From Crocinitomicaceae bacterium (GTDB lineage Bacteria > Bacteroidota > Bacteroidia > Flavobacteriales_D > Crocinitomicaceae): DNA of 64,000 nt. Position numbers and translations under genes: made by a program. The DNA lies in assembly GCA_018402525.1 (NCBI GenBank), contig JAGYIR010000010.1, forward strand, positions 248,001 to 312,000. The letters are read 5' to 3'. Below the pieces are notes generated by a model that had not been told where the DNA came from, ran no database searches, and saw only the letters and a list, made by a program, of their open reading frames with translations. The stretch's first letter is position 1. Every line of letters starts with the position of its first letter. Below are positions 17,452 to 26,921 of this stretch, piece after piece.

Positions 17452-18381
17452 ATGATTAGAATAGGTTTTCTTGTATCTCTTTTGTCCGTTTTGATACTTG
17501 GCTTCTCATGTAAGAAGAAAGAAGATTATCCAGGAACAACTGTGATCACCTCCTTTACACATGGTGGTATTTTTAGAAGTTTTGAGGTGTATACTCCCGA
17601 AAGTTATGATGGGAGTCAAGCATATCCATTACTACTTGTGTTGCATGGAAGGTATGGAACAGGGAAGGCCAGTAAGGAGCAATATGGGATGAACGCTGTG
17701 GCAGAGGAACTTGGGTTCATTGTGGTTTATCCGGATGGCTACGAAAAGTCATGGAACGATGGTCGTGGGGAAGGTCCTGCTTTTGAAAACAATATTGATG
17801 ACGTCGGTTTTATTGAGAAAATACTGGACCACATGGAGTTCAATTACAATATCAACGATAAAAAGGTGTACACTACAGGCATGTCCAACGGTGGGTTTAT
17901 GAGCATGCGCTTAGGTTGTGAGCTCGCTCATCGTTTTACCGCAGTGGGTTCAGTCGCAGCAACGATGGCAATTGACCCAGGGAGTTGGTGCTCACCTTCT
18001 CGTGAAATGCCAGTGCTATTAATTGCAGGAGTGGCTGATCCAATTGTTCCGTACAATGGTGGTGAAATTTCCAGTGGGAGTTTTTGCGTTGGATTCGAAG
18101 ATGCCTTTGAATTTTGGAAGGAAAATGCTAACTGCGTTGGAAGCGAGAGTTCTGAACTATGGACGGATCAATTTCCAAACGATGGCACACAAATCAGAAT
18201 GAGAGCGTTCACTAATTGCGATAACAATGTGGAAGTCCAATTGTATGAGGTGCTAGGAGGGGGACATACGTGGCCCGGAGGAACCTCTTCGTTCAGTGAA
18301 AACCTTGTTGGAAAGTTATCACTTGAAATGAATGCATCCCAGACTATGGCAGCGTTTTTCTTGCAGTTTAGCTTGGATTAG
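17452..18381 (+). CDS. Lipoprotein esterase of the PHB depolymerase/feruloyl esterase family (LpqC-like)
   Basis: An alpha/beta hydrolase of 309 residues, exported as a lipoprotein (lipobox LGFSC, Cys20). The catalytic set is visible: nucleophile Ser145 in GMSNGG, Asp196 in GVADPIVPYNGG and His272 in GGGHTWPGG. The oxyanion region is LLVLHGRYG at about 62-70. Members hydrolyse polyhydroxybutyrate, acetyl or feruloyl esters; the HTWPG motif is typical of the group, but the substrate cannot be decided here. It appears monocistronic; the next gene has its own promoter. Confidence 0.88.
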   Translation: MIRIGFLVSLLSVLILGFSCKKKEDYPGTTVITSFTHGGIFRSFEVYTPESYDGSQAYPLLLVLHGRYGTGKASKEQYGMNAVAEELGFIVVYPDGYEKSWNDGRGEGPAFENNIDDVGFIEKILDHMEFNYNINDKKVYTTGMSNGGFMSMRLGCELAHRFTAVGSVAATMAIDPGSWCSPSREMPVLLIAGVADPIVPYNGGEISSGSFCVGFEDAFEFWKENANCVGSESSELWTDQFPNDGTQIRMRAFTNCDNNVEVQLYEVLGGGHTWPGGTSSFSENLVGKLSLEMNASQTMAAFFLQFSLD

Positions 18382-18459
18382 ATAAATCATGTTTTTAATA
18401 CTATTTCTCTTGACGTCTTCTTTAATTCAAATGAAATGGAAGCTTCAAAAAATTAAACC

Positions 18460-18489
18460 TTGCACTTCGGCACTAATTTTGTACTTTAG
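18460..18489 (+). promoter_or_regulatory. Promoter of the DUF4783 gene
   Basis: TTG at 18460-18462 and TACTTTAG at 18482-18489 (one mismatch to TAnnTTTG) are separated by 19 bases, the normal Bacteroidota spacing. The start would be about 18 bases upstream of the ATG. A second exact box, TAATTTTG, lies at 18474-18481. Confidence 0.5.
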
Positions 18490-18510
18490 TTTCGATCAAA
18501 TCAAAAAACA

Positions 18511-18894
18511 ATGAGTTTTATATACGCTGCACTTGCCTCTATTATGTTTTCCTTAGGACTTCTTGGCGATGTACCCTACGCCCAAGTGGACAGTGCATTT
18601 GAAGCTAATAATCCAAATGCGATTGTGGCATTGGGGAAACAAAAGATCTTAATCAATGTCTTAGGAAAGGAAGGCGTTTATAGCCAACCGCAAGCTGCAT
18701 TGGTTTTAAAGGATTTTTTCACGCGCAAACCTGGTTCTGAGTTTAATTTCTATTTCAAAGGAAAAGAATCATCCGATGGAACATTTGCTATTGGTAACTA
18801 TACCAGTCGCGGAGAGAAATTTCGGGTAACGATTCACTTCAAAAAAGAAGGCGATCAATATAAGATTGAGAGCTTGAGGATAGAGGAGGAATAG
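18511..18894 (+). CDS. DUF4783 domain-containing protein
   Basis: A 127-residue protein with an N-terminal hydrophobic segment (about residues 3-24, signal peptide likely). A compact NTF2-like domain follows: VDSAFEANNPNAIVAL, then VLKDFFTRKPGSEFNFYFKG, GTFAIGNYTSRGEKFRV and the terminal YKIESLRIEEE strand. This matches the DUF4783 layout found across Bacteroidota. Function unknown, probably periplasmic. It is convergent with the DUF6438 lipoprotein, with a REP-like inverted repeat between them. Confidence 0.85.
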   Translation: MSFIYAALASIMFSLGLLGDVPYAQVDSAFEANNPNAIVALGKQKILINVLGKEGVYSQPQAALVLKDFFTRKPGSEFNFYFKGKESSDGTFAIGNYTSRGEKFRVTIHFKKEGDQYKIESLRIEEE

Positions 18895-18898
18895 TCGC

Positions 18899-18969
18899 GG
18901 CATCTCGATAACCGAGAAATTTTACTGATTCAATCCAACATTATTGGTCATCGAGCTTGTCGAGATGCC
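18899..18969. repeat. Inverted repeat that also encodes the end of the DUF6438 lipoprotein
   Basis: GGCATCTCGA at 18899-18908 and TCGAGATGCC at 18960-18969 are perfect 10-bp arms 51 bp apart. The right arm lies inside the last codons of the neighbouring minus-strand gene and includes GAGCTTGTCGAGATGCC, kin to the repeats at 13.0 and 48.0 kb. Confidence 0.6.
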
Positions 18970-19450
18970 ACTCTTCAGACACCAACAATTCATCAAACAT
19001 TTTTTCGAATTCCGTAAGTGACTTTGGAAACCCATGACGCTTAAGTACCTGCTTGCGTTTTCCATTTACAACAATTGATGTTGTAGATTCAGGTAAGTCT
19101 GTAATCATTGAATTATCGTAGGAATCTTCCATATCCATGTATCCAATGGTCATTGCTTTTTCAAGCAGAGCGCGCATTTGATCTGCTGTGATTGTTGTAC
19201 TATAATTTCCTATTAAGTCAATGTTGCGCGTTCCTTCCAGCGTGGTGTATCCGCTGTTGTAAATTTTAATTTCAAAAACGGGACATGTTCCATAACAAAA
19301 CCCGCGCTTGATGGATGCAAAAAGCGAATCTCCTTCGGTGATGTTTTTGAATTCTGACATAGCGCTGGCGTTTTCTTTAGGAAGTTCTTTTGTGTTCGCA
19401 CAGGCGATAGCTAAAAGAGCAAGTGTTAAAATGGAGAGAATGTTTTTCAT
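18941..19450 (-). CDS. DUF6438 lipoprotein
   Basis: The start is set at the ATG 19448-19450, which begins a lipoprotein signal (MKNILSILTLALLAIACA, lipobox AIAC). The longer frame to 19516 adds 22 residues without a signal. The 169-residue protein has the DUF6438 pattern: FASIKRGFCYGTCPVFEIKI, then YTTLEG and a C-terminal KQVLKRHGFP segment. Function unknown; probably periplasmic. The last residues (WHLDKLDDQ) are encoded by the repeat described separately. It lies 65 bp after the helicase gene on the same strand. Confidence 0.82.
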   Translation of the reverse strand: MKNILSILTLALLAIACANTKELPKENASAMSEFKNITEGDSLFASIKRGFCYGTCPVFEIKIYNSGYTTLEGTRNIDLIGNYSTTITADQMRALLEKAMTIGYMDMEDSYDNSMITDLPESTTSIVVNGKRKQVLKRHGFPKSLTEFEKMFDELLVSEEWHLDKLDDQ

Positions 19451-19515
19451 GATCGTATTTTTTACTAAAGTTACTTTTTTAATGTGAAGGACGAGCAATA
19501 ATTTTGCCAAATGCA

Positions 19516-22500
19516 CTATTCATACCGCACTACCCAACCCCGGTGCTGGAGTACCTGTTGCAAGGTGACCAATTCCTCTGCCGTAGGAAGCGTTTTGTGA
19601 ATGTCGCGAAAGGTCAACTGATTTTTGCTTTGACTAGGAGTGAGTTGATACGGAAAGACAGGCGTTCCCGACGGAATTTCACTTTCCGAAAAACGGAACC
19701 ATTGGCGCAATAAGTTCACCGATTCATTTTCGCTCAGTTTAAAGTCGGACGATTGTACCGAACAACAAAAATCAATGGAAGTGGTGGCGCGGGTAAGTAA
19801 GACATTTAATCGCTTTCTTCCGTTTGCCGTATTCAATGGTCCAAAACGCATGTGAAATTCACCGTCTTCATTTTTTCCGTACCCAAAGCTGATAATCAAA
19901 TGATCGCATTCATCGCCTTGAACATTTTCCAGTGCTTTGAAAAAGTCTTCTCCGTTTTCCAAGCGATTGGTGATTTCAGTTTGCACCTTCGAAGAAAGTT
20001 GTTCCCAAATGCACTGAAGCTGCTCCTCCGAAAAGGCAACCATTCCTATGCTTCCCTTCTCTTTTAAACGGTTTTCAATCACACGTGCGACGTACTTCGC
20101 TTCCACCAAATTCCTTCTGTCGATAAAAGTAGCTCCTTCCACAAAATGATGGTGGAGCGGTTGAGCGCCATTGTACGATGGGTATGCTTTTAACTTTCCG
20201 TCGTAAAAATGGGTGTTCGAAAATTGAATCAGCGCGGGATGCTTACTTCGGTAATGATGGTGCAACGGCGTTTGCTTGAGGTAATAATTCGCCTGGTGCA
20301 AGACATCCATCGGCTCCGTCGATCCACTTTTGAAATAACTGCTCGGTCCCATCTGATGCTCATCGCCCGCAATGACAATGCGCTTGGAACGTTGAATGGC
20401 ACCCAATGCATTTTCCAGCGGGATTTGACTTGCTTCATCAAAGATGGCCACGTCGAACAGGTTCATCTCCATGGGAAAACACTTCGCCAGTTGTGCTGGA
20501 TTACTCAACCAAATTGGTTTCAATAATTGAATCCATTCACGGGCTTCGGAGTTGTACATTTCACGCAAACTCGGGTGACTTCTAGTTTTCGAAAATTCCT
20601 TCACCAACAACGATTTTCCTTTGCGCAAACGCGTTTTTTTCTCTCGCTCTTCTTCTGATAATTTTCGAGCCGGTGTGTTGAGCAATTTATGGTATTGACT
20701 GAAAACCGTATGTTGACCATGCACAATGGATCGCGCAAAATGGGTTGATTCTATTTTTTTAATCGTTCCAATTTCATCAATTTTCACCGCAATGTCGTTC
20801 ATGGAAAAATTTGAGAACACCGAAAATCGATCTTTGAATTGTGCCCAATGACTGGCAAAAAGTTCACCTTGATACGCTTCAAAATTTGGATTTCTACCGA
20901 GGGCGCTGAGTGCGTAACTTGACAATTGTTGCAGCGCCTCTTTCATGCCGATGAGATCACTCAAATTTGTTTTCACGTGTCGCAAAAATTCGCCCAAGTC
21001 TTGCGTTTCATCCACGTTGAAATAGGTCGAAATTTCGCGTTGTAAATTCGTAAGCAACTGGTGAGAACCTGTAATTTTTAATCGACGCTCAACAGGGATT
21101 TGTTGCACGTCTTGCCATTGTTCTTTTGTCAATGCGTGAATTGTGAAATCAATCTGTTCGACATCAATTTCGGGGTTTTCTATTCCTAATTCGCAAAATT
21201 TAATGGTTAACTGCGTAAAATTGTTGATTACTTCGCAATTCGCGACATGCTGTTTTAAGTCGGTCGACGCCAATTTTACGGGGAGGTGTGAAATTTCTTT
21301 CCACCTACGGTTGAATTTTATCCGCGAAAAGAACGTTCCATTCTCACTCGTTTGCAACAAGCTGATGGCTTCCATTTCGGAAGGAATAATTTTCCATTGT
21401 GAACTGTTTTTTTGGATGCGTTCCAGCTCCATTTTTGTCGCTTGGTATTTCTTTTTTAAGCGTAAAAATTCCTTTTGATTTTTGCTGTCTGGAACAAATA
21501 ACTCGCTGTATTTTTTGTAGTATTCGTTTTCAAATATTTGACATTGCACCGCTTCCTTCATCAAGGTTTTAATTCCCTGCCAAGAAGTCGTTCCAAAAAT
21601 TTCTGAAATCTGTTCAACGCTCTTTTGCCAAGTCATGACTTTCTGATCCAAGTGATAAAATCCTTCGCTTGCAATTGTCTGTGATTTTAATCCACCGACT
21701 ACTGAATTTAATTTCCTCGTATAAATGTCACGAATGATTTCTTTGTTCCTCAAAAAAGATGCAACGCTATCCACTTGACTGTTGTACGCAAACTTCTCGT
21801 GTGAAATTCCAGCACTAGATTCTTTGAACGCTTGAAATGAAACACCTCCAATTAAATCTTCATTGTGCAACATGTCCAACGTCATTTGCAGTTGATCTTT
21901 CAACTGTTCAGAAAGTCGAAGATCAGGTTGAATTTTATCAGTGTAGGTCTCGAAGAAATCCCATGTTGCTTTCAATTCCTGCATAAAGGCGTGATCGCTG
22001 TGATCCGAAGAAGCGATGTAACATAGTTTATCTAATCCAAAAGTCGCCAGTTTGTTTTTAATGACTTCCAGCGCCACCCGTTTTTCCGAAACTACGACCG
22101 TTGTGTAATTCCCTGCAAGCAATTTTCCGATGACATTCGTAAGCACTTGCGATTTCCCAGTTCCCGGAGGACCTTGAATCACAACGTCACCATTGGCTAT
22201 TTCTCTGAACACATTTTCATGATCGGTATCCGCATCCAGCAGGGTGTTTGGCACCAATTCAATTGGCAGTGCAAGTTCTTCCGTTTCCTCACCAAAAATG
22301 CGGTGCAGCTGTGCGCTATGTTCCTCCGCCGTGAGCAAATCATCCAATTCTTTGATAATCTGATAGCGGTGGTGGTGAAAATTTCCAATCACTCCTTCCA
22401 CACTCTTGTTGACGCTGAAATCCAATTTTTCCAGTACCTCGACCCAATCGACTAGTTCTTCGATTTCGGGTAACTTTAGTTCCAACTGGTGGGTAATGTG

Positions 22501-22866
22501 ATAAATCAAAAATGGATTCACGAACAGTTCATCTTCCATCTTCTGAAAGCTGAGTGTCGCATTTTTCTTGTTTATTTTATAGCTCAACGGCGTTAAAAAC
22601 AAAGGCGCATCAAACGTTTTTTCGTTGAAATTCACGCCAACTGTATATTGCGCCAAGCAAAGTGGATTGACTCCCGTCTCCTTGATTGTTTTCGCTGTTT
22701 CAGTAATTATTCTTTTTGGAAAGTCGTCCATTGAAAATTGAAGTTCACTTCCACACGAAAAGAGTTTGGGGTGTTGCTCATCGATATGCACCAGCACGTC
22801 GTTTGCATTGAAACGAATGCACTCAAGACGTAATTTTTCGATGGTATGTTTCAGCCCGTTCTTCAA
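19516..22866 (-). CDS. Large superfamily 1 helicase-like ATPase (AAA_11/AAA_12, COG1112 type)
   Basis: A 1116-residue UPF1-like SF1 protein. Walker A is GPPGTGKS at residues 232-239. A long insertion of about 550 residues rich in helices follows, then motif II FDEASQIP near 812, motif III AGDEHQMGPS, motif IV-V region (IGMVAFSEEQLQ) and a C-terminal GDECDHLIISFGYG followed by LLTRATTSIDF. No nuclease domain (DUF559, PLD or REase) is recognisable. The start is TTG at 22864-22866 with no nearby ATG. The helicase lies downstream of cysS (71-bp gap). Role may be nucleic-acid maintenance or defence; undecided. Confidence 0.85.
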   Translation of the reverse strand: MKNGLKHTIEKLRLECIRFNANDVLVHIDEQHPKLFSCGSELQFSMDDFPKRIITETAKTIKETGVNPLCLAQYTVGVNFNEKTFDAPLFLTPLSYKINKKNATLSFQKMEDELFVNPFLIYHITHQLELKLPEIEELVDWVEVLEKLDFSVNKSVEGVIGNFHHHRYQIIKELDDLLTAEEHSAQLHRIFGEETEELALPIELVPNTLLDADTDHENVFREIANGDVVIQGPPGTGKSQVLTNVIGKLLAGNYTTVVVSEKRVALEVIKNKLATFGLDKLCYIASSDHSDHAFMQELKATWDFFETYTDKIQPDLRLSEQLKDQLQMTLDMLHNEDLIGGVSFQAFKESSAGISHEKFAYNSQVDSVASFLRNKEIIRDIYTRKLNSVVGGLKSQTIASEGFYHLDQKVMTWQKSVEQISEIFGTTSWQGIKTLMKEAVQCQIFENEYYKKYSELFVPDSKNQKEFLRLKKKYQATKMELERIQKNSSQWKIIPSEMEAISLLQTSENGTFFSRIKFNRRWKEISHLPVKLASTDLKQHVANCEVINNFTQLTIKFCELGIENPEIDVEQIDFTIHALTKEQWQDVQQIPVERRLKITGSHQLLTNLQREISTYFNVDETQDLGEFLRHVKTNLSDLIGMKEALQQLSSYALSALGRNPNFEAYQGELFASHWAQFKDRFSVFSNFSMNDIAVKIDEIGTIKKIESTHFARSIVHGQHTVFSQYHKLLNTPARKLSEEEREKKTRLRKGKSLLVKEFSKTRSHPSLREMYNSEAREWIQLLKPIWLSNPAQLAKCFPMEMNLFDVAIFDEASQIPLENALGAIQRSKRIVIAGDEHQMGPSSYFKSGSTEPMDVLHQANYYLKQTPLHHHYRSKHPALIQFSNTHFYDGKLKAYPSYNGAQPLHHHFVEGATFIDRRNLVEAKYVARVIENRLKEKGSIGMVAFSEEQLQCIWEQLSSKVQTEITNRLENGEDFFKALENVQGDECDHLIISFGYGKNEDGEFHMRFGPLNTANGRKRLNVLLTRATTSIDFCCSVQSSDFKLSENESVNLLRQWFRFSESEIPSGTPVFPYQLTPSQSKNQLTFRDIHKTLPTAEELVTLQQVLQHRGWVVRYE

Positions 22867-22937
22867 GGTTATAAATGTATAAAGAAAAACGCTTCGACTT
22901 GATTGTTAAACGTCTAAATCGATCTGGCACCGTTGAA

Positions 22938-24398
22938 TTAGCTCCAAGTCGTTCCGTCCTTCGTGTCTTTGACAACAATTCCCGCTGCAGCAAGTCCATC
23001 TCGAATTTTATCCGATGTAGACCAATCCTTCTTTTCACGTGCTTCTTGACGTAAATCGAGCACCAAATCCATGACAGGTTTCAGTTGATTGTTGTTCGAT
23101 GAAGCGACAGGCACCATTCCAAGAACATCGAACACAAACACGTTCATTTCGCGTTGTAGCAGCGTTAAATCATCTGCAGTAATGGTCGCTTTTCCATCGT
23201 TAACGGAATTGATGTAGCGCACAGCCTCAAAGAGATTAGCAATCAAGGTCGGTGCGTTGAAATCATCGTTCATTGCAGCATAAAAACTATCGACAAGCGC
23301 TGTGACATTGGAAGACGAAGCATCACTCGTTTTGAGTTTCTCCATCAAGTTCATTGCTTCCATCAATTTCAAATATCCTTTTTCAGTTGCTTTTAGTGCA
23401 TCGTTGGTCATGTCCATGGTGCTGCGGTATTGCGCTTGCATCATTGCAAAACGAATGACATTTGGAGAAAATGGTTTTTCAAACAATTCCGTAGAACCGT
23501 TCACAATTTCCATCGGCAAAAAGTAATTCCCAAACGACTTACTCATTTTTTGTCCGTTCACATTCAACATGTTCGCATGCATCCAATATTTTGCAGGTGA
23601 ACAACCCAATGAACCACAGTTTTGTGCTATTTCGTCTTCATGGTGAGGGAATTTTAAATCCATTCCACCACCGTGAATATCAAAGTGATTTCCCAAGTAT
23701 TTTGTACTCATTGCAGTACATTCAATGTGCCAACCAGGATTTCCATCACCCCAAGGCGAGCGCCAAATCTGCATATCGTCAGGATTTGCTTTTTTCCACA
23801 GGGCAAAATCCGCGAAGAAGCGTTTTTCATCTTGTGCATTGAGCTCTCTTGTTTCTTCCGCTAACTCGTCAATCTTTCTTCCACTTAAAATGCCGTATTG
23901 ATGTTTTTCGCTGTATGCTTTCACATCAAAATACACCGAACCATTCACCACGTATGCAAAACCATTCTCAATGATTTTCTCAATAATTTCTATTTGCTCC
24001 TGAATATGACCCGTTGCTGTCGGTTCGATGCTCGGTGGCAACATGTTATACGTTCGCTGCAAATCTTGAAATATAACATTGTACTTATAAACGATCTCCA
24101 ACGATTGCATTTGTTCTTGACGTGCTGCTTTTCCAATACTATCCACCTCATCACCAGCGCTATTTGTGATATGTCCTGCATCGGTGATATTACGTACATA
24201 TTTGACGTTGTAACCCAACACCAATAGGTAACGATAGATTAAATCAAAATTAATGAACGTGCGCATGTTTCCCATGTGTGGCTCGCTGTACAAGGTTGGT
24301 CCACATACATACATCCCAACTTTTCCTTCGTTGATTGGTACAAAGACTTCTTTTTGTCCCGAAAGACTATTGTAGATTGAAAGTTGCTGCTTGCTCAT
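22938..24398 (-). CDS. cysS: Cysteine--tRNA ligase
   Basis: A class I synthetase that charges tRNA-Cys. The 486-residue protein has the HIGH-type motif in GPTLYSEPHMGN at about residues 33-44, the zinc-site His segment GWHIECTAMSTKYLG, IHGGGMDLKFPHHEDEIAQ around 237-255, and the KMSKS motif exact in GQKMSKSFGNY. One zinc Cys is Cys32 (MYVCGPT). The C-terminal anticodon domain is complete. It appears to have its own promoter box (minus strand TATATTTG at 24420-24427). Confidence 0.96.
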   Translation of the reverse strand: MSKQQLSIYNSLSGQKEVFVPINEGKVGMYVCGPTLYSEPHMGNMRTFINFDLIYRYLLVLGYNVKYVRNITDAGHITNSAGDEVDSIGKAARQEQMQSLEIVYKYNVIFQDLQRTYNMLPPSIEPTATGHIQEQIEIIEKIIENGFAYVVNGSVYFDVKAYSEKHQYGILSGRKIDELAEETRELNAQDEKRFFADFALWKKANPDDMQIWRSPWGDGNPGWHIECTAMSTKYLGNHFDIHGGGMDLKFPHHEDEIAQNCGSLGCSPAKYWMHANMLNVNGQKMSKSFGNYFLPMEIVNGSTELFEKPFSPNVIRFAMMQAQYRSTMDMTNDALKATEKGYLKLMEAMNLMEKLKTSDASSSNVTALVDSFYAAMNDDFNAPTLIANLFEAVRYINSVNDGKATITADDLTLLQREMNVFVFDVLGMVPVASSNNNQLKPVMDLVLDLRQEAREKKDWSTSDKIRDGLAAAGIVVKDTKDGTTWS

Positions 24399-24419
24399 GG
24401 GTTCATTTCTTCAGTGGAA

Positions 24420-24427
24420 CAAATATA
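24420..24427 (-). promoter_or_regulatory. Bacteroidota -7 box of cysS
   Basis: On the minus strand this is TATATTTG, an exact TAnnTTTG, about 21 bases before the cysS ATG. Confidence 0.5.
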
Positions 24428-24460
24428 ATGATTTGTGAGGATTGAAAAACCGCAAATAAA

Positions 24461-24780
24461 AAAACGAATGACAGGGTTTAACGGCAGAGTTGCGCGGAGG
24501 AATTCGCAGATGTACGAAGAGAGAAGGTGTAGGTGCTAAATGGGGGTGCAAAGTAGTGATGAATGCAAAGAAAAACGATGTGCAGGGTTTAACCGCGGAG
24601 TTGCGTAAAGAATGAACACGAAAAATCATTCATAGAAACATAAGTACATCCGAAGAATTGAAGTAGAGTTTCGTAAAGTGATTGCAGCTAACTCCTCAGC
24701 GGAACTCTACCTTCGGTGCTACTTCGTGGTGCGTAAAACTCCGCGCAGCTTTGCGGTAAAAAAGCGCATGTGGTACAAAC
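24461..24780. repeat. Non-coding region with degenerate dispersed repeats
   Basis: Copies at 24461-24500 and 24571-24610 share CAGGGTTTAAC-n-G-GAGTTGCG words about 110 bp apart. A third, inverted relative (ACTCCGCGCAGCTTTGCGGT) lies at about 24739-24760. An 8-bp inverted repeat, GTAGAGTT (24663-24670) and AACTCTAC (24703-24710), is nested within. No gene or RNA is evident; a minus-strand frame here only reads the repeat twice. Confidence 0.6.
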
Positions 24781-24990
24781 CTACGCCCTTCTCATTTTCA
24801 GCAAGTAAAAACTATTCACCAAAACAATTGCCGCATTCGTAATAATAATTGGCCATGATTCAAGGAGTAGTCCGTACCAAATAAATAATCCACAGCCCAC
24901 CAAGTTGATGAGGCGCAAATACATCATTTTTTTCATGACAAATGAAAGCAAGACGAAAAAGGAGGCGATGTAGCCTATGTATTCTACCAT
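24781..24990 (-). CDS. Small inner-membrane protein (YgjV-like)
   Basis: A 69-residue membrane protein with three hydrophobic segments (YIGYIASFFVLLSFVMKK, LINLVGCGLFIWYGLLL, IITNAAIVLVNSFYLL). The pattern resembles the inner-membrane YgjV family, where SFxxKxxxxLRxxNxxG is typical. The ATG at 24988-24990 is preferred over a TTG one codon earlier. It begins 4 bp after the aspS stop, so it is cotranscribed with aspS. Function unknown. Confidence 0.75.
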   Translation of the reverse strand: MVEYIGYIASFFVLLSFVMKKMMYLRLINLVGCGLFIWYGLLLESWPIIITNAAIVLVNSFYLLKMRRA

Positions 24991-24993
24991 CAA

Positions 24994-26766
24994 TTATCTG
25001 AGTTTGATGCCTAATTCCGCCAATTGTTCATCGTTCAATGGTGAAGGCGCATCAATCATGACATCGCGACCGCTGTTGTTTTTTGGAAATGCAATGTAAT
25101 CGCGGATAGATTCAGAACCTCCCATCGTTGCTACCAATCGATCTAAACCGAATGCCAATCCACCGTGTGGAGGAGCTCCGTATTCAAAGGCACTCATCAA
25201 AAATCCGAATTGTGCTTGTGCTTCTTCTTTGGTGAATCCAAGCAAATCAAACATGCGCGATTGCAACGCTCTGTCGTGGATTCGGATGGATCCTCCTCCT
25301 AATTCTACTCCGTTCATCGCTAAATCGTAGGCATTTGCACGGACTTTTCCAGGATCTGTATCGATCAATTCAAAATCTTCTGGTTTGGGAGATGTAAACG
25401 GGTGATGCATTGCATGGTAACGTTGTGAATCTTCGTCCCATTCCAACAACGGGAAATCAACTACCCACAAAGGTTTGAAGACGTTTGGATTTCTCAATCC
25501 CAATTCATTCCCCATGTGCAAGCGCAATTCGTTCATTTGTTTGCGAACTTTTTCCAAATCTCCGCTCAACACCAAAATTAAATCTCCAGCTTTTGCATTT
25601 GCAGCTTTCGCCCATTCAGCCAAGTCTTCTTGTGAATAGAATTTATCGACAGACGATTTGAACGTTCCGTCTGCGTTACATTTCACGTAGACCATTCCAA
25701 GTGCACCAATTTGCGGACGTTTTACCCAATCCGTCAATGCATCCAATTGTTTCCGTGTGTATTCTGAACAATCTTGCGCATTGATTCCAATCACCGTTTC
25801 TGCATTGTCAAAAATGCTAAATCCTTTTCCTTTTGCGACCTCATTGAGGTACACAAATTCCATCTCGAAGCGAATGTCAGGCTTGTCTGATCCGTAACGT
25901 TCCATCGCTTCAGCGTATGTCATGCGTGGAAATTTAGCATCCAATTCAACACCTCGGACTTCACGGAACAAATGCTGAATCATTCCTTCAAACATGTTCA
26001 AGATATCTTCCTGTTCCACAAACGCCATTTCGCAATCGATTTGTGTAAATTCAGGTTGTCTATCCGCACGTAAATCTTCATCACGGAAGCATTTTACAAT
26101 CTGATAATAACGATCAAATCCTGACACCATCAACAATTGCTTGAATGTCTGAGGTGATTGTGGCAATGCATAAAATTGTCCTTCGTTCATGCGACTAGGC
26201 ACAACGAAATCACGCGCCCCTTCTGGCGTAGATTTTATCAAAACAGGTGTTTCAACGTCCAAGAAGTCTTGTGAGTCCAAGTATTTTCTTGTCTCCAACG
26301 AAACTCTATTACGCAAACGCAATTTTTCTTGTACTGGATTTCTTCGTAGGTCTAAATAACGGTACTGCAAACGCAATTCCTCTCCACCATCGGTATTGTC
26401 TTCAATCGTAAACGGTGGTGTTTTTGAACCATTTAGGACATTCAACGAAGTCACTTTAATCTCAATCTCTCCGGTAGGAATGTTCGTGTTCTTGCTAGAA
26501 CGCTCAATCACTTCGCCTTCCACTTGAATCACGAATTCACGTCCTAAATTTGAAGCGTTATAAATTAATGAATTTTCAAATGATTCAATATTGGTTAATA
26601 TTCCGTCTTGCGAAAATTGTAACTGTGTAATTCCATAGCGATCTCGTAAATCAATAAAAATAAGATTCGCACTGACTTTACGAATAGTTTGCACCCATCC
26701 AGCGAGGGTTACCTTGTTGCCAATATGTTCGGTGCGTAATTCGCCGCACGTGTGTGATCTATACAT
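24994..26766 (-). CDS. aspS: Aspartate--tRNA ligase
   Basis: A class II synthetase of 590 residues, the bacterial long form. It has an N-terminal OB-fold anticodon domain ([12 protein letters not shown] at about 18-29), motif 2 ([20 protein letters not shown]), an inserted GAD domain (about 280-410) and motif 3 ([14 protein letters not shown]) near the C-terminus. The bacterial AspRS signature [15 protein letters not shown] is present. A TATCTTTG box precedes it. Whether it is discriminating or also charges tRNA-Asn (a GatCAB system exists, see gatC) cannot be told. Confidence 0.97.
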   Translation of the reverse strand: MYRSHTCGELRTEHIGNKVTLAGWVQTIRKVSANLIFIDLRDRYGITQLQFSQDGILTNIESFENSLIYNASNLGREFVIQVEGEVIERSSKNTNIPTGEIEIKVTSLNVLNGSKTPPFTIEDNTDGGEELRLQYRYLDLRRNPVQEKLRLRNRVSLETRKYLDSQDFLDVETPVLIKSTPEGARDFVVPSRMNEGQFYALPQSPQTFKQLLMVSGFDRYYQIVKCFRDEDLRADRQPEFTQIDCEMAFVEQEDILNMFEGMIQHLFREVRGVELDAKFPRMTYAEAMERYGSDKPDIRFEMEFVYLNEVAKGKGFSIFDNAETVIGINAQDCSEYTRKQLDALTDWVKRPQIGALGMVYVKCNADGTFKSSVDKFYSQEDLAEWAKAANAKAGDLILVLSGDLEKVRKQMNELRLHMGNELGLRNPNVFKPLWVVDFPLLEWDEDSQRYHAMHHPFTSPKPEDFELIDTDPGKVRANAYDLAMNGVELGGGSIRIHDRALQSRMFDLLGFTKEEAQAQFGFLMSAFEYGAPPHGGLAFGLDRLVATMGGSESIRDYIAFPKNNSGRDVMIDAPSPLNDEQLAELGIKLR

Positions 26767-26786
26767 GAGATAAAATTAATCGATTG

Positions 26787-26794
26787 CAAAGATA
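26787..26794 (-). promoter_or_regulatory. Bacteroidota -7 box of aspS
   Basis: On the minus strand this reads TATCTTTG, about 20 bases before the aspS ATG. The -33 position is not recognisable. Confidence 0.5.
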
Positions 26795-26808
26795 TCTTTT
26801 TTGGATAA

Positions 26809-26921
26809 TAAGACCGCTTCGCTCAAAGACAAAAGACGTTAAGACTTAATCTTGCATAGGATTAAGTCTTGGCTCTTGACTAGCTGCGCTGCTGACTTCG
26901 TCGGTCTTTTAGTCTTCCAGT
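26809..26921. repeat. Hairpin-bearing repeat downstream of the carboxylase gene
   Basis: AAGACTTAATC (26841-26851) and GATTAAGTCTT (26860-26870) form a perfect 11-bp stem with an 8-base loop, nested in AAGACC / GGTCTT outer words. It could terminate the carboxylase transcript. A close copy lies upstream of the same gene at 28508-28632. Confidence 0.6.

Noticed and set aside
14792-22866. Defence island formed by the DUF4143 ATPase and the SF1 helicase
   Set aside because: They are separated by ordinary enzymes and lipoproteins, and no nuclease, toxin or recombinase lies between them.
24411-24629. 72-residue minus-strand frame with repeated RNSAVKPC words
   Set aside because: It only translates the degenerate DNA repeat; composition is unlike real proteins here.
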